Shown here: positions 39,775-46,525 of the stretch, in pieces
Layout: each line of letters starts with the position of its first letter
Position numbering within the stretch: position 1 is the first letter of the stretch
Notes under the pieces: model-generated
Told to the model about the DNA's origin: nothing
Seen by the model: the letters and a program-made list of their open reading frames with translations, nothing else
Database searches by the model: none
Position numbers and translations under genes: made by a program
Assembly: GCA_022605955.1 (NCBI GenBank)
Contig: JAKCOZ010000040.1
Location: 6,334,558-6,398,557 of the forward strand
Length of the DNA: 64,000 nt
Direction: 5' to 3'
Origin: Rallus limicola
Lineage: Eukaryota; Chordata; Aves; Gruiformes; Rallidae

Positions 39775-41030
39775 GTGAGGGGGGGTGTCCTGGGTGGGGG
39801 GCTCTGAGGGACCGGGGGGTGTCCTGGGTGGGGGACTCTGGGAGAGGTGGGGGACAGCCTGGAAGAGGTGAGGGGGGTGTTTTGGGTGGGGGGCTCTGGG
39901 GGAGGGAGGGGACAGCTTGGAAGAGGTGAGGGGGGTGTTTTGGGTGGGGGGCTCTGGGTAAGGGGGGTGTGTACTGGGAGGGGGGCTCTGGGGCACAGGA
40001 GGGACAGGCCAGAGGAGGTGAGGGGGGGGGAGATGGGGGAGACGGACAGCCTGGAGGAGGAGGGGGGGATGCTGAGGGAGATGGGGGACAACCCGGAGGA
40101 GGTGGGGGGGGGTGTCCTGGGGGGGGCTCTGGGGGAGGTGGGGGACAGCCCGGAGGAGGTGAGGGGGGATGTCCTGGGTGGGGGGCTCTGGGGAACGGGG
40201 GGACAGCCTGGAGGAGGTGGGGGTGTGTGTCCTGGGTGGGGGGCTCTGGGGGAGGGGCGGGACAGCCTGGAGGAGGAGGGGGGGATGCTGGGGAAGATGG
40301 GGGACAGCCCGGAGGAGGTGGGGTGTCCGGGGGGGGGGGGGCTCTGGGGGAGGTGGGAGGCAGGCCGGAGGAGGTGGGGGGGGAGTGTCCTGGGTGGGGG
40401 GCTCTGGGGGAGGTGGGGGACAGACTGGAGGAGGTGAGAGGGGGGGAGATGGAGGAGACGGACAGCCTGGAGGAGGAGGGGGGGATGCTGGGGAAGATGG
40501 GGGACAGCCCGGAGGAGGTGGGGTGTCCGGGGGGGGGGGGGGGGCTCTGGGGGAGGTGGGAGGCAGGCCGGAGGAGGTGGGGGGGAGTGTCCTGGGTGGG
40601 GGGCTCTGGGGGAGGTGGGGGACAGACTGGAGGAGGTGAGAGGAGGGGAGATGGAGGAGACGGACAGCCTGGAGGAGGAGGGGGGGATGCTGGGGGTCAG
40701 CCTGGAGGAGGTGAGGAGGTGCTGGGAGGTGGTGGTGGTGGGGGGGATATGCTGGGGGAGATGGGGGACAGCCCGGAGGAGGAGAGGGGAAGGTCAGCCT
40801 GGAGGACATGGGGGGTGGTGGGGCTGCTGGGGGTCGAGTTGCAGCAGGGGTGGGAGGTGGGGTTGGTGAGCGCCAGGGTGGGAGCTGGGGGGTGCAGAAG
40901 GTGTTGGGGGGTGGCAAGCAGGGAGGGAGCTGGGGGTTGTAGGCAAGGGGGAGGGGGGCGTGCAGGCCGAGGCAGGGGGAGGGTGCAGGCGGGGGGGTTG
41001 CAGGAGGAGGTGAAGGGAGGACAGTCCGGC
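39775..41030 (+). repeat. G-rich minisatellite filling Dickkopf-like intron 1
   Basis: Imperfect tandem units of about 30-60 bp around 'ggaggaggtgagggggg', 'gtcctgggtggggggctctg' and 'gagatgggggacagcc'. G-rich on the plus strand for about 1.25 kb. Confidence 0.92.
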
Positions 41031-41080
41031 TGGAGAGGGCAGGCCAGGCCAGGCCGCGGGCACGGCGGGCGGCGCCGGGC

Positions 41081-41171
41081 GCTCCAGTGGCGCAATCGGT
41101 TAGCGCGCGGTACTTATAGGGCAGTACGCGGAGCAATGCCGAGGTTGTGAGTTCGAGCCTCACCTGGAGCA
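41081..41171 (+). tRNA. tRNA-Ile (UAU) with 17-nt intron
   Basis: A 91-nt gene giving a 74-nt mature tRNA. Acceptor GCTCCAG pairs with CTGGAGC, followed by A. The D arm reads GCGCAATCGGTTAGCGC; the anticodon stem CGGTA/TGCCG encloses loop CTTATA(A), anticodon TAT. The T arm reads GTGAGTTCGAGCCTCAC. The intron is 41119-41135, directly 3' of position 37, the canonical place; vertebrate tRNA-Ile(UAU) genes normally carry one. A TTTT terminator lies at 41176-41179. It sits inside intron 1 of the Dickkopf-like gene on the same strand. Confidence 0.97.
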
Positions 41172-41544
41172 GGACTTTTATGGGCTCCAGTGGCCGCGAC
41201 ACCTTCCCCTAATCTCCCCCATCCACACCGCCCCCCCCCCCTCCCCCGGCACTGTAGACCCCTCCCCATCACTGCCGGGTTTTCTTTTCCCGAGAGAAAA
41301 CCCTGCAACCTCAGACGGGGTGTGTGTGTGTGTGTGTCTGAGGGGGATAGGTCTCCCCAGCTTGGCCTTCACCCCCCCTAAAATGCTCCTACACCCCCCA
41401 CCCCCCCCTCCACTTCCTAAAGTGGGAACAAAGTTTTCCGGGCTCGGGGATGGGGTGAGGGGTGCTGGGGATGGGGTGAGGGGTGCTTGGGAATGGGGCC
41501 CGGCCCCTGACATGGGGGTGTGTGGTGTGTGTGTGTCCCTGCAG

Positions 41545-41721
41545 GTGACACCGTGCAGCCCCGCCACCCCCTGCGCCCAGGGGTACTTCTGTGACGAGCA
41601 CTTCGGGCTGTGCCTGCCCACACGTCCCGCGGGGCAGTAGTGCCGCCGGGACACCCTCTGCGCCCCCGGGCTCCTCTGCATGTTTGGGAAGTGCCAGCAG
41701 CCCGTGCCCCCGGGCAGGAGG
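41545..41721 (+). pseudogene. Dickkopf-like exon 2 with in-frame TAG
   Basis: 59 codons, phase 0 at both ends. Cys-rich throughout and interrupted by TAG at codon 32 (41638-41640). Acceptor CCCTGCAG, donor AGGAGG/GTGAGC. Confidence 0.75.
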
Positions 41722-42690
41722 GTGAGCAGGGGGCTGAGGTGGGGGTGGCATGGGTGGGGGGGCTGGGATGGGGTGGGGGGGCTGCAATGGGGATGGGGAT
41801 TGGGGGGGCTGGGATGGGGTGAGGGGTACGGGGATGGGAGTTGGGAGGATGGATGGGGGGGTTGGGATGGGGTGGGGGGTGGGGGGGCTGCGATGGGGAT
41901 TGGGGATTAGGGGGATGGATGGGGGGGTTGGGATTGGGTGGGTAGTGGGGGGCTGCACTGGGGATGGGGTGTGTGGGGAGGCTTCAATGGGGATGGGGTG
42001 AGGGGTCTGTGATGGGGATTGGAGGGCGGATGGGGGGGCTGGGATGGGGTGGGATGGGGTGGGTGGTGGGGGGCTGCAGTGGGGATTGGGGGGCTGGGAT
42101 GGGATGGGGATGGGATGGGGATGGGATGGGATGGGATGGGGTGGATGGTGGGGGGCTGCATGGGGGATGGGGTGTGTGGGGAGGCTTCAATGGAGATGGG
42201 GGTGAGGGAGCTGTGATGGGGATTGGGGGCGGATGGCGGGGCTGGGATGGGGATGGCATGGGGATGGGATGGGATGGGGGTTGGGATGGGGTGGGATGGG
42301 GTGGGATGGGGTGGGTGGTGGTGGTGAGCTGCAATGGGGATTGGGGGGGCTGTGATGGGGATTGGGGGGGCTGTGATGGGGGGTTGGGATGGGGTGACTG
42401 GTGGGGGGCTGCAGTGGGGATGGGGTGAGGGGACTGTGATGGGGATTGGGGGGGCTGTGATGGAGATGGGGTGAGGGGGCTGGGCTGGGGTTTTGGGGAG
42501 GCTGGGCTGGGGATTGGGAGGGAGTGCTGATGGGGATGGGATGAGTGGGAGAGGGATGGGATGCGGTGAGCGAGGGGGGGGGCAGGGTGGGGGGTGGGAT
42601 GGGGATGGGGTCGGGGGGGAGGATGGATGGGGGAGGGGGGGGGGGAGCCTGAGATGGGAACGGGGTGCCGGGCAGACCTGGGATGGGGTT
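41722..42690 (+). repeat. GGGATGGGG minisatellite filling Dickkopf-like intron 2
   Basis: About 1 kb of tandem 'gggctgggatggggtggg' and 'tgcaatggggattggggggg' units, G-rich on the plus strand, different in unit from intron 1. Confidence 0.93.
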
Positions 42691-42750
42691 GGCATGGGGG
42701 GTGGTGGTGGGGGATCCCCCAGCCCCTCACCCCTCTTCTCTCCCCGCCAG

Positions 42751-42950
42751 GAGTCCGGTGCCAGCGGGACGAGGAGTGCGGGTCGGGGGACTGCGGCGCA
42801 CGGCAGCACGGGGAGAGGGTCTATCAGCCGCGCCTGCCACCGGCCCAGCCCTGCCACGTCCCCCCCGGGGGGCTGGCCTTCAGCATCAACCAGCTCTGCG
42901 CCTGCCAGCACGGGCTGGTCTGCAGGACCGGGCCCCCCCCCCCCCCGAGA
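42751..42950 (+). pseudogene. Dickkopf-like exon 3
   Basis: Reads in the conserved Cys frame only if it begins two bases into a codon, which exon 2 does not supply. Acceptor CCCCGCCAG, donor CGAGA/GTAAGG. Two cysteine positions are lost. Confidence 0.75.
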
Positions 42951-43021
42951 GTAAGGACGGGGCTTGAGGGACCCCCGACCCGGGGATGGGAGCACGACAC
43001 TCTCCCGCCCCCTAGGGAGTG

Positions 43022-43330
43022 AGGATGGGCCTCCCCCACCCCCCATCCCCCATACCCCGCCCCGATTTGCCCCTCCCCCAACCCAGAGCCCACCCCCCAC
43101 CCCTTACAGCCCCTCCCCCACCCCATAGACACCCCCCCCAATGGATGCCCCTCTCCCACCCCCCACCCCCTCCACCCCTTCGAGAGCTGCCCCTCCTCCA
43201 CCCCTCAGAGCCCCTCTCCCCTCGCCAAGCGGCCCCCGGCCCCTCCCCCAGCCCATAGTCTCCCCCTATAGGTGCCCCTCCCCCACCCCCTCGTAGCCCC
43301 TCCCCCCCCAAGAACCTGTGGTCAACATCA
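43022..43330 (-). repeat. C-rich (CCCCTCCCCCACCCC) low-complexity tract
   Basis: Degenerate tandem 'gcccctcccccacccc' units. Purine bias has switched to the minus strand relative to the introns upstream. Confidence 0.8.
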
Positions 43331-43379
43331 GAGCAGGAAATGGAGGGGGAGGGTCAGGGAATGGGGGAGGGGCACCCTC

Positions 43380-43680
43380 AACCCCCTCCCAGTGCCTCCC
43401 AGTCCCTCCCAGTGTCTCCTGGTCCCTGCCCAGTCCCCTCCCAGTGCCTCCCAGTGCCCTCCAAGTCCCCTCCCAGTTCTGTCCCAGTCCCCTCCCCATC
43501 CCCTCCCACTCCCTGCCTAGTCCCCTCCCAGTCCCTCCCAGTGCCCTCCAAGTCCCCTCCCAGTTCTGTCCCAGTCCCCTCCCCGTCCCCTCCCACTCCC
43601 TGCCCAGTCCCCTCCCAGTCCCCTCCCAGTCCCCTCCCAGTCCCCTCCCACTCTCTGTCCAGTCCCCGCCCAGTCCCCTC
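43380..43680 (-). repeat. Short reverse-oriented block of the ACTGGGAGGGG satellite
   Basis: About 300 bp of 'cccagtcccctcccagtgcc' units. These are the same units as the 46526-64000 array but on the opposite strand. It ends exactly where the 18-bp hairpin element begins (43681). Confidence 0.93.
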
Positions 43681-43684
43681 GGGC

Positions 43685-43743
43685 GGTTTCAGGCCATGTA
43701 TGTCTTTCCGTGCATGTAGGTTTCACATACATGGCCTGAAACC
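43685..43743. repeat. Perfect 18-bp hairpin
   Basis: 43685-43702 (ggtttcaggccatgtatg) is the exact reverse complement of 43726-43743, with a 23-nt loop. Its core GGTTTCAGGCCATG recurs near the ends of the 159-bp inverted repeat. Confidence 0.95.
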
Positions 43744-44081
43744 TCCCTCTGGGCTCAGAGGCCTCTCTGGCCTAGAAAAATCCCCAGGGCAGTAGTATTA
43801 GGGGGGTTCCCCAGAAGCGGCTGTCCCTGTTCCCCAGGATTAGAGGGTCTTCCCACTGGCTCCTCATGCTTACATACCTGGTTTGATCATCACTGTGGAT
43901 ATTTAACAGAGTAGAAAGGGTTTTCAGCAAGAACCGCTTTCTACAGTCAGCATTCCTTCTCTGATAAACAGCTCTAGTCAGTAGAGCCAGACCTGCTCCT
44001 CCAGCTGCTTTTAATCCTTCTGCAATCAGGAACCTCCCTCTTTCAGGCAGGTGTGGTAGGGGCAGGGGCAGGGCCTGGGGC

Positions 44082-44207
44082 ATATAAGGTACTTGCCTTG
44101 CCTGGGGCAGCTCATTCTGCTTTGTGTCTCCAGTTGTATTGTTCTGGTTTTCATTTTGCAGTTGGAGTCTTGGAGTCACTGCTGTTGTTTTGGTTCATTC
44201 TTTTCAG
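44082..44207 (+). promoter_or_regulatory. TATA box and putative first exon of an unknown transcript
   Basis: ATATAAG at 44082-44088 is preceded by a GC-box-like 'ggggcaggggcagggcc'. A transcription start would fall near 44112. A strong splice donor (TTTTCAG/GTAAGC) follows at 44208. The segment 43770-44520 is unique-looking, non-repetitive DNA between two satellite blocks, and could be a diverged LTR. No retroviral genes flank it. Transcription is inferred only. Confidence 0.35.
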
Positions 44208-44544
44208 GTAAGCGTTTTGTAAGTAGCTAAGAGTGACCAGCGTCTCCCTAATCAAAAGTACTTATTGATGTAGTCTTGCCCATGTTTGGCTCGTTTATTT
44301 TGTGTTGCCTTTTCAGTGTCTTTTTAAGGCAACTCAGTCCTATATAGTTGCTGTTGAGGGTTTTTTCCTGGATACGTGGCATTTTACCAGCACTCCTGAC
44401 TTTGCACTAAATAGACTCTTGGGGGGGGTTCAACAACTTTGGACTTTAACTTGCAAGCTGTTAGCACCAGTTCTGTTACAAGGCCTAACGATCAGCTCGT
44501 CTAGATAGTGTTTGAGTAAGCTTCTTGCTTACATATAGAGGATT

Positions 44545-45090
44545 CGGGGGTTTGGGAGGGGGGTCAGGGGAGTTTGGGAGGCCTAGGAGGGGTTTTGGGG
44601 GCTCCGAGGGGGTCTCGGGGGGGGGGTACAGCGGGTCTCAGAGGGGTGTGGGGGGGTACAGGGGAGCTATGAGGTGCCGGGGGAGTCCCAGGGGAGGGTT
44701 TTGGGATTCTGGGGGGGTTCTGGGAGGGTCGTGTGCCCTGGAGAGGGGTCGAGTGGGGTTTTGGGGGGTGCAGGGGGGCTGTGAGCAGTTTTGGGGGCAT
44801 AGAGGGGGCCTAGGAGGTGCTGGGGAAGGTCCTGGGGTTCCTAGGAGGGGTTCCAGGGGGTCTGGGGGGAGTTTGGCAGGAAGAGAGGGGTAGGAGGTGT
44901 TAGGAAGGTCCTGAGGAGGGGTTTGGGGGAGGGTCTGAGGGGCAGGGAGGGTGTTTTGGGCAATTGGGGCGTTCCTGGGGGGGGGGTTGAGGGAGAGCTG
45001 GGGTTTTGCGGTAGTACAGGGGGGCTGTGAGGGGTTTTTGGGGGATGTGGGCTGCTGGGGGGGTCTCTGCATGTCTCGGGGGGGGTCCTA
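44545..45090 (+). repeat. G-rich degenerate minisatellite
   Basis: Loose repeats of 'ggggttttgggggg' and 'ggtcctggggttcctagg' type. Would lie in the first intron of the putative transcript. Confidence 0.8.
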
Positions 45091-45107
45091 AGCTCCCCCC
45101 TCCCCAG

Positions 45108-45161
45108 GACCCCTTCTGCGAGCGGCAGGGGGACATTTCCAGGGGAGGAAACTCCGGCCGG
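45108..45161 (+). other. Candidate exon, 54 bp, product unknown
   Basis: Bounded by a good acceptor (CCCCCCTCCCCAG) and an excellent donor (CCGG/GTAAGT). One frame is open (DPFCERQGDISRGGNSGR). It could belong to the putative transcript starting near 44112, or be a remnant of the Dickkopf-like gene. I do not recognise it. Confidence 0.3.
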
Positions 45162-45390
45162 GTAAGTTCCAAGCATAACGGTAATTTTGCATCTCTAAGC
45201 GCGGTAGGAAATACAAGCCACGGCAGCCGGCACGTCCGTCTCTGGAACGAGCAGGCTAGACGAAGGCCGCGTTCCTTTTCAGAAGGTGACGGGGAGTCGA
45301 GTTCAGGGTCGAGGCGTGCGGTACCGCCCGCCCGCACAGTTTTGATTCGTTTTTTGTTTCTTATAGGTGCTGAAGAATAAGGTGGCAACC

Positions 45391-46377
45391 GCCAGCACCA
45401 AAAGACATCCATGGCCTGAAACCGCCCCACGGCACCTACAAGCAGCCCCACTGACCCTGGGGCTCAGGGCTTTATTCTGCGGAGAAAACCTCTTCATGTC
45501 CCTCAGCTTGGGATTTTTTCCAGCCGGAGCGGCCTTCCCTTCCAAACATTTTTGGGAAAATACTGAAATTTTGGAGAAAAATACTTGAATTTTGGAGAAA
45601 AATGCTGAAATTTTTGGGAATAATTAAAATGTTTTAGGAGAAAATTTCTAATTTTATGGCAATGTCAAATTTTGGGAAATTGTAGAAACTTTAGAGAGAT
45701 TTTCAAAATTTGGGGAAATGTTGAAATTATGGTGGAAATTTAAAAAAATTGGGTGGACATGTCAGAATTTTAGTAAAATTTCAGAAATTTTAGGGAAAAC
45801 CACCAAATTTTAGGGGAAATTTTTTGAACTTCTGGAGAATCTTTTGGAAATGTCTACATTTTGGGTAAAATTTGCAGAAAACTTTAGGAGTAAAATCAAA
45901 TTTGGGGAAAAAAATCAGTTTTTCAGAAGAAATTTCTAAATTTTCTTGGAAAATTTTTCAAATGTTAAGACTAAAATTGAAAATTTGTGGTGAAATTTCA
46001 AGAATTTTGGGAAAGAGAATTTTAAGGGAAAGTTCCAATTCCTAGAAGAAAAATACTGACACATGAGGGAAAATTTAGACATTTTGGGGAAACATGCCAA
46101 CATTTGAGGTGGAAAATACAAATTTTTTGTTGAAAGTTTGGAAGAGAACCCACTCTGGCTTGAAAAAATCCCAGTCTGCTGGCTGCTTCGGTTTGGGAGC
46201 TATTGCTGGACGTTCAGCATGTTTGGAAGGGAAGGCCGCTCCGGCTGGAAAAAATCCCAAGCTGAGGGACATGAAGAGGTTTTCTCCGCAGAATAAAGCC
46301 CTGAGCCCCAGGGTCAGTGGGGCTGCTTGTAGGTGCCGTGGGGCGGTTTCAGGCCATGGATGTCTTTTGGTGCTGGC
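45391..46377. repeat. Foldback element: perfect 159-bp inverted repeats with AT-rich spacer
   Basis: Arms 45391-45549 and 46219-46377 are exact reverse complements over all 159 positions. The 669-nt spacer is AT-rich tandem sequence. Each arm carries an AATAAA directed outward from the spacer (plus strand at 46292-46297; the mirror image on the minus strand in the left arm). A strong acceptor (TTTTTTGTTTCTTATAG) ends at 45367, just before the left arm. No transposase or target-site duplication was recognised. Confidence 0.95.
45550..46140. repeat. AT-rich degenerate tandem repeat (foldback spacer)
   Basis: Around 25-30 irregular copies of a roughly 20-bp unit near 'gaaattttgggaaaaattt'. This is an island of AT-rich DNA inside several tens of kilobases of G/C-rich sequence. 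Confidence 0.85.
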
Positions 46378-46408
46378 TGCTTCAGTTTGTTAGCTATTGC
46401 TGGACGTT
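46177..46408 (+). repeat. 38-bp direct repeats flanking the right arm
   Basis: 46177-46214 and 46371-46408 match at 35 of 38 positions (core 'agctattgctggacgtt'). The first lies at the spacer side of the right arm; the second overlaps the outer end of the arm by seven bases and continues outside it. Confidence 0.9.
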
Positions 46409-46525
46409 GCTCTCTCCCCAGACCCGGTCCCTCCGCTTAGCTCTCAGGTGACCGGGGACCGCATCTGTCCTGGAAGGGAACGCATGCGATCCCCTGCGTG
46501 GGCTGACCAGGACGTGCTGGCGGTT

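Larger units (their letters stand above)
39628..42950 (+). pseudogene. Dickkopf-like two-domain cysteine-rich gene, degenerate
   Basis: Seen: three exons at 39628-39774 (147 bp), 41545-41721 (177 bp) and 42751-42950 (200 bp), all with AG/GT borders. Exon 1 starts ATG (39628) and encodes a secretion-signal-like MSPAGLCLVAWLLPAASG. Exon 2 encodes the first Cys-rich domain (YFCDEHFGLCLP, CAPGLLCMFGKC). Exon 3 encodes the second (VRCQRDEECGSGDC, GLAFSINQLCACQHGLVC), which resembles the colipase-fold domain of Dickkopf Wnt antagonists. Lesions: TAG at 41638-41640 where a Tyr codon would fit before CRRDTLC; exon 2 ends in phase 0 but exon 3 needs one extra base; two expected cysteines are Gly (GDCGARQHG) and Tyr (ERVYQPR). 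A 14-C run closes exon 3 and no clear last exon follows. Family membership is from Cys spacing and is moderately sure; which DKK it derives from is unknown. Sequencing error could explain one lesion but hardly all four. Confidence 0.72.

Noticed and set aside
39535..41202. A 555-codon minus-strand proline-rich open frame
   Set aside because: It reads the complement of the intron 1 minisatellite and the tRNA-Ile gene. It is low complexity with no conserved domain.
45367..45588. A 73-codon plus-strand frame through the left arm, and its mirror image in the right arm
   Set aside because: The frame runs from an acceptor through the arm into the AT-rich repeat. It has no recognisable domain and is duplicated simply because the arms are identical. 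A noncoding role is more plausible.
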